DNA of 64,000 nucleotides. It comes from Aureimonas sp. AU22. GTDB lineage: Bacteria > Pseudomonadota > Alphaproteobacteria > Rhizobiales > Rhizobiaceae. The stretch is from NCBI RefSeq assembly GCF_001463745.1, contig NZ_BBWJ01000013.1, positions 1 to 64,000 of the forward strand, in the 5' to 3' direction. The position numbers and the translations under genes were made by a program. Below the pieces are notes generated by a model that was not told the origin of the DNA, searched no databases, and saw only the letters and a list, made by a program, of their open reading frames with translations. Each line of letters starts with the position of its first letter. The stretch's first letter is position 1. Positions 47,257 through 55,503 of this stretch are shown here, in pieces.

Positions 47257-48063
47257 TCAGGCGAGAGCGATGGCCGAGAGCTGGCGACCGTAGTCGGGCT
47301 CGCCGCGATGGGTGGTGCGCCGGAAGGAGTAGAAGGCGTCCTCCTCGGCATAGGTGCAGCGGCCGACGAAGCGGGCGGACAGCCCGAGCCGTTCGAGGCG
47401 TGCGAGGATGAAGGCGGGAAGGTCGAACAGACGCTTGGCCTCGGAGGCGCCCGGCGCGAAGAAGCGCGCGTTCTCGGCACTCTGGCGAAGGAACGTCTCC
47501 GCCATGTCGGAGCCGACCTCGTAGTTCGGCTGCGTGATGCAGGGGCCGAGCACGGCCTCGATCCGCTCGCGCCGCGCGCCGAGCCCCTCCATTGCCTCCA
47601 CCGTGCGCTCCAGGACACCGCCGACGGCACCGCGCCATCCGGCATGGGCCGCGGCGACGACGCCCGCGTCAGCGTCCGCGAAGAGGATGGGTCCGCAATC
47701 CGCGGTCACCACCCCGACGGCAAGGCCCCGCACGGCGGTCACCACGGCATCGGCCTTCGGCCGTTCGCCGCCGGAGGGGTCGGTCGCGACGACCGCATCG
47801 GCCGAATGGGTCTGCCAGGGCGTCGCCAGCCGCGCGCCGTCGAGCCCGAGGAAGTGCACGGCGCGCCGGCGGTTCTCATGCACGTCTTTCGGCGCGTCGT
47901 GCGAGCCGATGCCGGCGTTGAGCCCGCGATAGAGGCCGCTCGAGACGCCGCCGCTTCGCGTGAAGAAGGCGTGGGCGAGACGCTTGTCCGCCTTCAGAGC
48001 GGGGTCCTGAACGGTGTCGCCGTCGCGGATGTGCGAGGCCGAGGTGAGGCGATGATCGAGCAT
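47257..48063 (-). CDS. pgeF: Peptidoglycan editing factor PgeF (YfiH family)
   Basis: 268 residues, older name polyphenol oxidase/laccase-domain protein. The conserved zinc-site region TADCGPILF, AAHAGWRGAVGGV with His, and LGPCI plus YEV are the family hallmarks. Family members hydrolyse wrongly incorporated peptidoglycan precursors (L-Ser in place of L-Ala) or purine nucleosides. Encoded within the lgt, midA, pgeF, M24 set, a gene order found in Rhizobiales. Starts 33 bases after midA stops. Confidence 0.94.
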   Translation of the reverse strand: MLDHRLTSASHIRDGDTVQDPALKADKRLAHAFFTRSGGVSSGLYRGLNAGIGSHDAPKDVHENRRRAVHFLGLDGARLATPWQTHSADAVVATDPSGGERPKADAVVTAVRGLAVGVVTADCGPILFADADAGVVAAAHAGWRGAVGGVLERTVEAMEGLGARRERIEAVLGPCITQPNYEVGSDMAETFLRQSAENARFFAPGASEAKRLFDLPAFILARLERLGLSARFVGRCTYAEEDAFYSFRRTTHRGEPDYGRQLSAIALA

Positions 48064-48096
48064 GGGCCGGGATGGTGGGGGAGGGGGGAATCGAAG

Positions 48097-49197
48097 TCAA
48101 TCGACCGCGGGGCGGGCAAAGGGTGGCAGCGCGAGCGGCGCCGACGCCACCGCGAACACCTGGAACAGCGCTCCCATCTCGCCCGGCCCCTTTCCGGCCA
48201 GCCGGTGGACGGCGGCGGTGATCGCCTCGCGCGCCGCGGCGTCCGCATGCGCGCCGAGCCGTCCGGCGCGTTCGGGCAGACCGAGCGACAGGAGGAAATC
48301 GCCTTGCCTGGCGAGACCGAACCTGAGCGGCGCGACCGCGGTCATCGCGCGGGCGACCTGCTCCCAGTCGACATGGCTGGTGATGTCGGCGGTCCCCGGC
48401 GCGTCGAGGCTCGACGCCGCGCGGTGGCGCCGCAGCGCCTGCAGCGTGTCGCCATAGGCCGAGCGGGCGTGACCGTAGTCGATCAGGAGCGCCGCCCCGC
48501 CGAACCGGTACAGGCGGTCGGCAAGACCTGCAGCCAAGGCGTCGCGCTCGGGCGAGGCCTCGAAGACGGCCCCTTCGTCGGGCGGCGGAAGGCGGGCGAG
48601 CGCGGCCGGTACTTCGGAGGCTTGCGGACCGTCCACGAAGGCGAGGCCTTCGCCGGACGTTGCGACATGCCGCTCGCGCCAGGCACCGTCGCGGAACACG
48701 AACTGGCGGATCGCCACCGCGTCCAGGAGCTCGTTGGCGACGAGGACGAGCGGGCTTTCGTCGAGGTCCTCGATCCGACGCACGCGGCGAATGGGCAAGT
48801 CGAAGCGCGCCAGGCGCTCCGTCTGAACGGCCGCCAGACGATCGCTCACCTCGACGAGGCACACACGAGCGGCCTGGAGGAAGGCGGGGTCGAACTGGCG
48901 CAGCGTGCGCAGCATGTCGGCCATCAGCGTGCCGCGCCCCGGCCCGGCTTCGGCGAAAGTGAAGGGCGAGGGACGGCCGAGCCCGTCCCAGGCCGCGAAG
49001 GCCCAGGCCGCGAGAAGCTCGCCGAACATCTGGCTGATCTCCGGCGCCGTCGTGAAGTCGCCGTCCGCGCCGATCGGGTCGCGGCTCGTGTAGTAGCCGG
49101 CGGCCGGATCGAACAGCACCAGGTTCCAGAACCGGTCGAGGCGCATCGGGCCCGATGCCTCGATCTCGGCGCGGATGCGCTGGGCGAGGTCGCTCAC
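48097..49197 (-). CDS. midA: SAM-dependent methyltransferase, MidA/NDUFAF7 family
   Basis: 366 residues with a probable GTG start at 49197 that overlaps the lgt stop (GTGA). N-terminal RFWNLVLFDPAAGYYTSRDPIGADGDFTTAPEIS is a signature of the family, SAM motif I is FAEAGPGRGTLMADML, and EPSP-like VANELLDAVAIRQFV and LIDYGHARSAYGDTLQA follow. The mitochondrial counterpart NDUFAF7 methylates an arginine of complex I NDUFS2, so a role in respiratory complex I assembly is likely. Translationally coupled to lgt. Confidence 0.93.
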   Translation of the reverse strand: MSDLAQRIRAEIEASGPMRLDRFWNLVLFDPAAGYYTSRDPIGADGDFTTAPEISQMFGELLAAWAFAAWDGLGRPSPFTFAEAGPGRGTLMADMLRTLRQFDPAFLQAARVCLVEVSDRLAAVQTERLARFDLPIRRVRRIEDLDESPLVLVANELLDAVAIRQFVFRDGAWRERHVATSGEGLAFVDGPQASEVPAALARLPPPDEGAVFEASPERDALAAGLADRLYRFGGAALLIDYGHARSAYGDTLQALRRHRAASSLDAPGTADITSHVDWEQVARAMTAVAPLRFGLARQGDFLLSLGLPERAGRLGAHADAAAREAITAAVHRLAGKGPGEMGALFQVFAVASAPLALPPFARPAVD

Positions 49198-50063
49198 GCC
49201 GAGGCCGCGGGCTCGACCGGCCGGGGTTCGTAGGCGCGGGGCTTCGCGGTCGCGATCGCCCAGAGGCCGACGAGCAGCATGGGGATGGAGAGCACCATGC
49301 CCATGGTCAGCCACCCGGTGCCGAGGAGATAGCCGAGCTGCGCATCCGGCATGCGGAAGAACTCCACGAAGATGCGCGCCGAGCCGTAGAGGAAGATGAA
49401 GGCCCCGCCGACGAGGCGCGGGCGCCCGAGCGCCTTGAACCGATGCGTCAGCAGCCGCAGGATCAGGAACAGCACGATTCCCTCCAGCGCCGCCTCGTAG
49501 AGCTGGCTCGGATGGCGCGGCTCGGGGCCGGCATGGGGGAACACCATGGCCCAGGGCACCGCCGTCGGTGCCCCCCAAAGCTCGCCGTTGATGAAGTTGG
49601 CGATGCGCCCGAAGAACAGGCCGAACGGCACGGAAGCGGCGACCACGTCGATCAGGCTGAGCAACGGCACCTTGTGCGACCGGCAGAACAGGATCATCGC
49701 GATCGTCACGCCGAGAAGACCGCCGTGGAAGGACATGCCGCCCTCCCAGATACGCAGGGCCGAGAGCGGGTCGGCGACGATGCGGTCGAAGTCGTAGAAC
49801 AGGATCGAGCCGATCCGCCCGCCGGCCACGATGCCGATCGTGATCCACACGATGAAGTCGTCGATGTCCGTCTTGGTGATCGGCGAGACGCCGTTCGGCC
49901 AGAGCTTCGCCGTGCCGACGAGATGGCGGCCGTAGAGCCAGCCGCACAGGATGCCGGCCACATAGGCCAGGCCGTACCAGCGCAGCGCGATCGGGCCGAT
50001 CTGCAGGAAGACCGGGTCGATCGCGGGGTAGGTGAGGACACCGAGAAAGGCTGAGGCTGTCAT
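49194..50063 (-). CDS. lgt: Prolipoprotein diacylglyceryl transferase
   Basis: 289 residues, about seven membrane helices. YGLAYVAGILCGWLYGRHL, GGRIGSILFYD, and the Lgt signature GRIANFINGELWGAPT are intact, as is HPSQLYEAALEG. It transfers diacylglycerol from phosphatidylglycerol to the lipobox Cys of prolipoproteins in the inner membrane; a short lipoprotein of this kind is encoded at 60976. First gene of a minus-strand operon with midA and pgeF. The divergent ubiK gene starts 137 bases away. Confidence 0.97.
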   Translation of the reverse strand: MTASAFLGVLTYPAIDPVFLQIGPIALRWYGLAYVAGILCGWLYGRHLVGTAKLWPNGVSPITKTDIDDFIVWITIGIVAGGRIGSILFYDFDRIVADPLSALRIWEGGMSFHGGLLGVTIAMILFCRSHKVPLLSLIDVVAASVPFGLFFGRIANFINGELWGAPTAVPWAMVFPHAGPEPRHPSQLYEAALEGIVLFLILRLLTHRFKALGRPRLVGGAFIFLYGSARIFVEFFRMPDAQLGYLLGTGWLTMGMVLSIPMLLVGLWAIATAKPRAYEPRPVEPAASA

Positions 50064-50199
50064 GGCTTCGTGGCTTCCCCTCGGGCTTCGCTCGTCGCGG
50101 CGGGGTGTGCGCCGGGGGAGGAGCGGGGTCAAGTCGCTCCATTGCCAATGGGGGGGCGAGAGCCTACCTCGAAGGGGCCGAACCTGAAGGAGCGAGATC

Positions 50200-50472
50200 A
50201 TGACCGACCGAGGCCCGAACCGCATGCTGGACGAGTTCGCACGCATGATGACCGATGCGGCCGGCGCGGCGCAGGGCGTGCGTCGCGAGATGGAAACCGT
50301 GTTCCGCAGCCAGGGGGAGCGTTTCATCAACTCGATGGATCTCGTCCAGCGCGAGGAATTCGAGGCCGTCCGCGAAATGGCGACCCGTGCACGCGTCGAG
50401 AACGAAGCTCTGAAAAAGCGCGTCGCCGACCTCGAAGCCCGTTTGTCCGGCACCTCCGCGCCTTCGGTCTGA
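50200..50472 (+). CDS. ubiK: Ubiquinone biosynthesis accessory factor UbiK (BMFP family)
   Basis: 90 residues. The N-terminal half MLDEFARMMTDAAGAAQGVRRE is an amphipathic helix and the C-terminal half EEFEAVREMATRARVENEALKKRVADLEARL is a coiled coil, the standard BMFP/UbiK layout. UbiK trimers support the soluble Ubi complex in ubiquinone synthesis; the name fits the bc1 genes nearby. Good GGAGCGAG ribosome-binding site. Divergent from lgt. Confidence 0.9.
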   Translation: MTDRGPNRMLDEFARMMTDAAGAAQGVRREMETVFRSQGERFINSMDLVQREEFEAVREMATRARVENEALKKRVADLEARLSGTSAPSV

Positions 50473-50794
50473 GGCTTTTCCACAGGCCGTGCACAGGTTT
50501 GTCACGTGCCCGTCGCCCGGCAGTGGAATCCGAAAAGCGTGAGGGCTGAATCCCTTAACGCGGCGGGTCCCGGCTCCCGATCATGGCCCGCCCCCGGCGA
50601 ACGTTAAAATCCGGTTTCCGCCTCTGGAATCGCGAGTCCGCGTCGATACACTGATTCTCAACGGTGATTCGCCACGGCGGCGGTTTTCCGGAGGCGCGGA
50701 GCCAAGGGTCTTACGAGGAATTCGACCCTTGACGACGGGGTGCGTGCGGCACCCCGGCGGTCCCGCGTCGGATGCGGCACGGGGACAACAAACC
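50473..50794. other. Gene-free region with two hairpins upstream of the YbjN gene
   Basis: 322 bases with no supportable gene. The last 90 bases before the YbjN ATG hold two inverted repeats: AAGGGTC (50704-50710) with GACCCTT (50724-50730), and GGGGTGC (50737-50743) with GCACCCC (50749-50755). They could form an RNA leader structure controlling the YbjN-proC-tRNA-binding unit. GGAATC and TTGCG-like motifs upstream were not enough to call a promoter. Confidence 0.45.
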
Positions 50795-51295
50795 ATGCAA
50801 CTCGGCGAATTGGATATCAGGCGACAATCCCATCCGGTGGATGTGATCGAGACCGTCGCCTCCCATCACGACTGGTCCTTCGAGCGGCCCTGCGACGACG
50901 AGATCGCCGTCTCGGTACAGGGCGCATGGACCGATTATTCCGTCTCCTTCTCTTGGATGGAGGCTTCCGAGGCACTGCATCTGGGCTGCGCCTTCACGCT
51001 CAAGGTGCCGGCCCGGCGGCAGGTCGAGGTGCTGCGGCTTCTGTCGCGTATCAACGAGCAGATGCTCGTCGGTCATTTCGACCTCTGGTCGTCCGAGGGC
51101 GCGGTGATGTTCCGGCACGCCATCCTTCTGTCGGGCGGCGTCCAGCCGACGAGCCAGCAGGCGGAGCGGTTGCTGTCGGCGGCGCTGGAGGCCTGCGAGC
51201 GGTATTACCAGGCCTTCCAGTTCGTGGTCTGGGCCGAGAAGAGTGCCGAGGAGGCGATGGCCTGCGCGGTGTTCGATACGGTCGGCAACGCATGA
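50795..51295 (+). CDS. YbjN domain-containing protein
   Basis: 166 residues from the ATG at 50795 (MQLGELDIRRQSHPVDVIE). The YbjN-type fold is suggested by GAWTDYSVSFSWMEASEALHLGCAFTL, LLSRINEQMLVGHFDLWSSEGAVMFRHAILL, with alternating strands and a C-terminal helix, a type III secretion chaperone-like fold. YbjN proteins affect motility and stress responses in enterobacteria but the mechanism is unknown. Its last codons overlap the proC start (ATGA), an arrangement common in Rhizobiales. Confidence 0.88.
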   Translation: MQLGELDIRRQSHPVDVIETVASHHDWSFERPCDDEIAVSVQGAWTDYSVSFSWMEASEALHLGCAFTLKVPARRQVEVLRLLSRINEQMLVGHFDLWSSEGAVMFRHAILLSGGVQPTSQQAERLLSAALEACERYYQAFQFVVWAEKSAEEAMACAVFDTVGNA

Positions 51296-52113
51296 GCGAG
51301 GGCATCGCGCCGGTCGGCCGGCTTCTGCTGCTCGGCGGCGGCAACATGGGCGGCGCGATGCTGCGCGGCTGGATGGAGCGCGGTCTCGACCCCGCCTCCG
51401 TCACCATCCTCGATCCCAATCCGTCCCCGGCGCTCGGGCCGCTTTTCGATCGCGGCGTGCGGCACGCCGCCGCGGCGCCGGCCGAGCCGCAGGACGTCGT
51501 GATCCTCGCGGTGAAGCCGCAGGTGCTGGCGGATGCCGTCGCGCCGTTGCGCGCCGCACTGAAGCACGAAACGCTGCTGATCTCGGTCGCGGCCGGTCGC
51601 ACCGTCGCCTTCATCGAGGAGCGCCTCGGCGAGCGGCCGGTGGTGCGCGCCATGCCCAACACGCCGGCGCTGATCGGCCGCGGCATCACGGGCGCCTATG
51701 CCAACGCGCGCGTCACGCCGGGCCTGAAGGCGACGGCGACCGATCTCCTGTCCGCCAGCGGTCCGGTGGAATGGGTGCCCTCCGAGGACGACATCGACCG
51801 TGTGACCGCGGTCTCCGGCAGCGGCCCGGCCTATGTGTTCCTGCTCGCCGAGGCGCTGGCCGAAGCCGGGGTCGCCGCAGGGCTCGAGCCCGATCTCGCC
51901 ATGCGCCTCGCGCGCCATACGGTTGCGGGCGCAGGCGAGCTGATGATCCGCTCCGACGACGAACCGGCGCAGCTTCGCCGCAACGTCACTTCGCCGAAGG
52001 GCACGACCGAGGCGGCGCTCGGCGTCCTGATGGGCGACTACGGTCTCCAGCCCCTGATGACGAAGGCGGTGGCCGCCGCGCGCGACCGGGCGATCGAACT
52101 CTCCAAGGGTTGA
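51292..52113 (+). CDS. proC: Pyrroline-5-carboxylate reductase
   Basis: 273 residues. LLLLGGGNMGGAMLRGWMERG is the NADPH-binding fingerprint, AVKPQVLADAV and RAMPNTPALIGRGITG the substrate region, and TAVSGSGPAYVFLLAEAL with VTSPKGTTEAAL the P5C signature. Last enzyme of proline synthesis. The start at 51292 overlaps the YbjN stop; the next gene begins two bases after this stop. Confidence 0.97.
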   Translation: MSEGIAPVGRLLLLGGGNMGGAMLRGWMERGLDPASVTILDPNPSPALGPLFDRGVRHAAAAPAEPQDVVILAVKPQVLADAVAPLRAALKHETLLISVAAGRTVAFIEERLGERPVVRAMPNTPALIGRGITGAYANARVTPGLKATATDLLSASGPVEWVPSEDDIDRVTAVSGSGPAYVFLLAEALAEAGVAAGLEPDLAMRLARHTVAGAGELMIRSDDEPAQLRRNVTSPKGTTEAALGVLMGDYGLQPLMTKAVAAARDRAIELSKG

Positions 52114-52115
52114 GC

Positions 52116-52478
52116 ATGAGCAACGAGACCACCGCGGTCGCGCCGGAGATCACCTTCGACGACTTCATGACGGTCGACATCCGTGTCGGCACGATCGTCC
52201 AGGCCGAGCCCTTTCCCGAAGCCAGAAAGCCCGCCTTTCGCCTCGTGATCGATTTCGGGCCGGAGATCGGACGGAAGAAGTCCTCCGCGCAGATCACCGT
52301 GCGCCACTCGCTGGACGAGCTCGTCGGCCGGCAGGTCATGGCGGTGGTGAACTTCCCGCCGCGCCAGATCGGGCCGATGCGCTCGGAGGTCCTGACCCTC
52401 GGATTCCCGGACGAGGCGGGCAACGTGGTTCTGGCGGCGCTCGCGCATCCCGTGCCGAACGGCGGGCGCCTGTTCTAG
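52116..52478 (+). CDS. csaA: CsaA-like tRNA-binding domain protein
   Basis: 120 residues, a single OB-fold tRNA-binding domain. ITFDDFMTVDIRVGTIVQAEPFPEARKPAF, DFGPEIGRKKSSAQIT and VVNFPPRQIGPMRSEVLTLG are the family segments, matching stand-alone CsaA/YgjH proteins, export-related chaperones that bind tRNA and preproteins. Third gene of a YbjN-proC unit, starting two bases after proC. Confidence 0.92.
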   Translation: MSNETTAVAPEITFDDFMTVDIRVGTIVQAEPFPEARKPAFRLVIDFGPEIGRKKSSAQITVRHSLDELVGRQVMAVVNFPPRQIGPMRSEVLTLGFPDEAGNVVLAALAHPVPNGGRLF

Positions 52479-52537
52479 GTCCGGCAGTCGGCGCGATCGT
52501 CCGGCGGCGAGGCGGCATCGCCTCGCCGGGGCAATCG

Positions 52538-53986
52538 TCAGGCCGGTATTCGCACCAGCGCCTTCAATCCGCCGAGTGCCGATTCCGACAGGAGGATGTC
52601 GCCGCCATGGCTGCGCGCGACGTCGCGGGCGATGGCGAGGCCGAGGCCGGTGCCGCCGGCATCGATGTTGCGCGCTTCGTCGAGGCGCACGAAGGGCTTG
52701 AACACGTCCTCGCGCTGCGCCGCCTCGATGCCCGGTCCGTCGTCCTCCACCGAAACCGACAGCCACCGGTCGTCGTGGCGCGCGACGAGCCGGACCGCCG
52801 TCCCGTGGCGCAGCGCATTGGCGACGAGGTTGCCGAGGCACCGCACGAAGGCGTCCGGGCGCACGGACACGCGCGGGTCGCCGACGAGATCCGTCTCGAT
52901 GGACCGGCCCTTCAGCGCGGCCTCGTTCTCGAAGCGCGCGAAGACGCGTTCGAGGTCGAGCTCGCCCACCTCCTCGCCACCCTCGCCCTTGGCGAAGGCG
53001 AGGTACCCTTCCAGCATCCGTCCCATCTCATCGACGTCCTGCTCCAGTTCGCGCCGGTCCTCGTCCTCTTCCAGGAGGGCGAGCTGGAGGCGGAAGCGCG
53101 TGAGCACGGTGCGCAGGTCGTGGCTGACGCCGTTGAGCATCTGCGTGCGCTGCTCGATCTGGCGCTCGATGCGGTCGCGCATCTGGATGAAGGCGAGCGA
53201 GGCGCGTCGCACCTCCGAGGCGCCGCGCACGCGAAAGTCCGGCGGCATCGGCTGGCCGCGTCCGAACCCCTCGGCGGCCTGGGCGAGCTTCTGGATGGGG
53301 CGGATCTGATTGCGCAGGAACAGGATGGCGATCAGGATCAGCACCAGCGACGTGCCGACCATCCAGACCAGGAAGATGTGGCTGTTGGAGGCATAGGCCG
53401 AATTGCGCGGCGCGAAGATGCGCAGCATCCGGTCGGGCAGCTGGATGCGGATCTCGACGATCCGCGACTCGCCGAGCGTGTCGATCCAGAACGGCCGGTT
53501 GATCTGCCGCGTGATCTCCTCGGACAGGATTCCGTCGAGGATGTTGAAGAAGGGCTTGGGGGCAGGCGCCGGCAGCGGCTCCGGCGGCAGGACGAGGACG
53601 TTGAGGGCCAGCCGTTCGCGCGCGATCCGGGTCACCTGCGCGTAGTCGGGCGTATCGGGGAATGTCTCGATCATGTCGATGACCGCCGCGATGTCCTGCA
53701 CCACCGAGGCCGAGAGGCGCTGAGTCACGGTCTGCCAGTGCCGCTCCATGAAGACGAAGGCGACCACCGACTGAAGCAGCACCATGGGCGCGATGATGAT
53801 GATCAGCGAGCGGGCGTAGAGCCCCTTCGGCGTTCGGCGCGAGACGAAGCGCTGGACCTGGCGCGAGAGGCTGCGCAGGACCGACCAGACGCTTCGCCGG
53901 GGTGCCGGCGGGCGCGTCTGGGCGGTGGGCACGCCGGGATCGGACGCTGCGATCGCGCCCGGCTCGATCGGGCGGTCAATCGACAT
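52538..53986 (-). CDS. Membrane sensor histidine kinase of an OmpR-type pair
   Basis: 482 residues. Two membrane helices (about 57-80 and 203-225) bound a periplasmic domain of about 120 residues with a Pro-rich linker (VLPPEPLPAPAPKP). HAMP (about 226-278), HisKA with NGVSHDLRT (His near 288) and HATPase with NLVANALRHG, VEDDGPGI and GGTGLGLAIA follow, so it should autophosphorylate. It is co-encoded after the response regulator, overlapping it by 11 bases. EnvZ-like layout; ligand unknown. The N-terminal 50 residues are an unusual Pro-rich cytoplasmic stretch. Confidence 0.94.
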   Translation of the reverse strand: MSIDRPIEPGAIAASDPGVPTAQTRPPAPRRSVWSVLRSLSRQVQRFVSRRTPKGLYARSLIIIIAPMVLLQSVVAFVFMERHWQTVTQRLSASVVQDIAAVIDMIETFPDTPDYAQVTRIARERLALNVLVLPPEPLPAPAPKPFFNILDGILSEEITRQINRPFWIDTLGESRIVEIRIQLPDRMLRIFAPRNSAYASNSHIFLVWMVGTSLVLILIAILFLRNQIRPIQKLAQAAEGFGRGQPMPPDFRVRGASEVRRASLAFIQMRDRIERQIEQRTQMLNGVSHDLRTVLTRFRLQLALLEEDEDRRELEQDVDEMGRMLEGYLAFAKGEGGEEVGELDLERVFARFENEAALKGRSIETDLVGDPRVSVRPDAFVRCLGNLVANALRHGTAVRLVARHDDRWLSVSVEDDGPGIEAAQREDVFKPFVRLDEARNIDAGGTGLGLAIARDVARSHGGDILLSESALGGLKALVRIPA

Positions 53987-54692
53987 TCAGGCGATAGCCG
54001 ATGCCGCGCACCGTCTGGAGCCAGAGCGGATTGGCGGGATCGCTCTCGATCTTGCGGCGCAGGCGGTTGATCTGGACGTCCACCGTGCGCTCGCCGACCT
54101 CGGCCTCGTTGGTCAGGAGGTCCTGACGGGGGATCGTGTCGCCGGCCTTCTGGGCGAACTGCGTCATGATCTCCTGCTCGCGTTCGGTCAGGCGGATGAT
54201 CTCGGTGCCGCGCCGCAGCTCCTTGCGCGAGAGCGAGAAGGAGAACGGCCCGAAGCGCACATGTTCGACCTTCTGGAGCGGCGCCGAACTGCCGCGCTTC
54301 AGGATGTTGTTGATGCGTAGGAGAAGCTCGCGCGGGTCGAAGGGCTTGGCGAGGTAATCGTCGGCACCCGCCTCCAGCCCGAGGATCCGATCGTCCGTTT
54401 CGGAGCGCGCCGTGAGCATGAGGATGGGGATCTCGCGATGCGGCGAGACGGCGCGCACGAGATCGAGGCCGCTCTCGCCTGGCATCATCACGTCGACGAT
54501 CATCAGGTCGAACTCGAGCCCCTGCAGGATGCGTCGCGCCTCGGCGGCGTCGGAGGCGACCGAGACGCGGAACCGGCGCTCGGACAGGAAGCGCGACAAC
54601 AGACTGCGGATGCGCCGGTCGTCGTCGATCACCAGGAGATGGGGCGCATCGTCCATGGATTCGGCAGTGACATGGTCCTCGACGATCGTCAT
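53976..54692 (-). CDS. petR: OmpR/PhoB-family response regulator (PetR-like)
   Basis: 238 residues. Receiver domain with acidic DDD near residues 23-25, phosphoacceptor Asp67 in LMIVDVMMPG and Lys in YLAKPFD; DNA-binding winged helix at the C-terminus ending VDVQINRLRRKIESDPANPL and GYRLNVD. Preceded directly by a MarR gene and followed by a kinase gene, the order known as petP-petR in Rhodobacter capsulatus, where PetR was found essential. The symbol is by analogy of family and order, not by a search. Confidence 0.93.
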   Translation of the reverse strand: MTIVEDHVTAESMDDAPHLLVIDDDRRIRSLLSRFLSERRFRVSVASDAAEARRILQGLEFDLMIVDVMMPGESGLDLVRAVSPHREIPILMLTARSETDDRILGLEAGADDYLAKPFDPRELLLRINNILKRGSSAPLQKVEHVRFGPFSFSLSRKELRRGTEIIRLTEREQEIMTQFAQKAGDTIPRQDLLTNEAEVGERTVDVQINRLRRKIESDPANPLWLQTVRGIGYRLNVD

Positions 54693-55232
54693 CTAGCGAT
54701 TCTCCCTACCGATGCCCTTGCGCGCGAACCAGTCCCGCGTCGCCTTGCGATCCGCGCCCATTTCCAGAAGAAAGTCGTTCACGAGGCCCGGATCGTCCAG
54801 CGCGGCGGCGCGAAAGGCGGCGTCGATCCTGCGCCCCTGGGCGCGCGAGAGTTCCAACGTGAGATCGCGGCCTTTCTGCGTCGGATATAGGCGGCGTTGG
54901 CGCCGGTCGTCGGTTCCCTGCACTTGCGCGATGAAGCCGTCGTCGATCAACTGCCGAAGGACGCGCGAAAGGGATTGCTTGGTGATCTCGAGAAGGTCCA
55001 GAATCTCGGCGATGGTCATGCCGGGATCGCGATTGACGAAATGCAGGATACGATGATGCGCGCGGCCGAAGCCATAGCGCTCCAGAATCGAGTCCGCATC
55101 GCCCGTGAACTCGCGATAGGCGAAGAAGAACAGCTCGATCAGGCGAAAATCGAGTTCGCCTCGCGTCGGCAGCGCGTCCTCGACGATCTCGTCGCCATCC
55201 GGGGCAGGGGCATCGGCCAAGGGCATGTCCAT
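54693..55232 (-). CDS. petP: MarR-family regulator (PetP-like)
   Basis: 179 residues. The winged helix includes RAHHRILHFVNRDPGMTIAEIL, LLEITKQSLSRVLRQLIDDGFI (recognition helix) and the wing DDRRQRRLYPTQKGRDL, as in MarR. First gene of the MarR, response regulator, kinase operon; its stop abuts the regulator start. A ligand-responsive MarR placed before a two-component pair fits the PetPR layout. The 271 bases to divergent ilvE would hold both promoters. Confidence 0.92.
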   Translation of the reverse strand: MDMPLADAPAPDGDEIVEDALPTRGELDFRLIELFFFAYREFTGDADSILERYGFGRAHHRILHFVNRDPGMTIAEILDLLEITKQSLSRVLRQLIDDGFIAQVQGTDDRRQRRLYPTQKGRDLTLELSRAQGRRIDAAFRAAALDDPGLVNDFLLEMGADRKATRDWFARKGIGRENR

Positions 55233-55373
55233 CTGAATAGGTCAGTAGTGTTGACGTATCTATCTCCCATTGTTACACCGGAGCAAGCGGTCGGGAACAG
55301 CGGACGGACCTGGCAGGCCGTGCAACCGTCCGTTATCGCGGTGCTTCCAGGGGCCCTGCCGTAATTTCATCCC

Positions 55374-55409
55374 ATGATCGCCCCATCCTGAGGAAGGACT
55401 GGCGATCAT
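55374..55409. repeat. Perfect 9-bp inverted repeat in the ilvE leader
   Basis: ATGATCGCC (55374-55382) with GGCGATCAT (55401-55409) around an 18-base loop that contains GAGGAAGG, a ribosome-binding-like sequence. It lies 95 bases before the ilvE ATG. It may be an operator for the divergent MarR protein or an RNA hairpin in the ilvE leader. Confidence 0.55.
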
Positions 55410-55503
55410 GCCACCGCGCCCGGGCGGTTGGGAGGGTTCGGCGGATCGCCGGGTCGATGCGCGAAGAAGACAGGAAAGGGCGCCTTCGGCGCGATCCCCC
55501 AAG

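Noticed and set aside
55251-55279. TTGACG-N17-TACACC as an ilvE promoter
   Set aside because: The -35 box is good but the -10 box is poor, and the match is not better than chance for this intergenic region.
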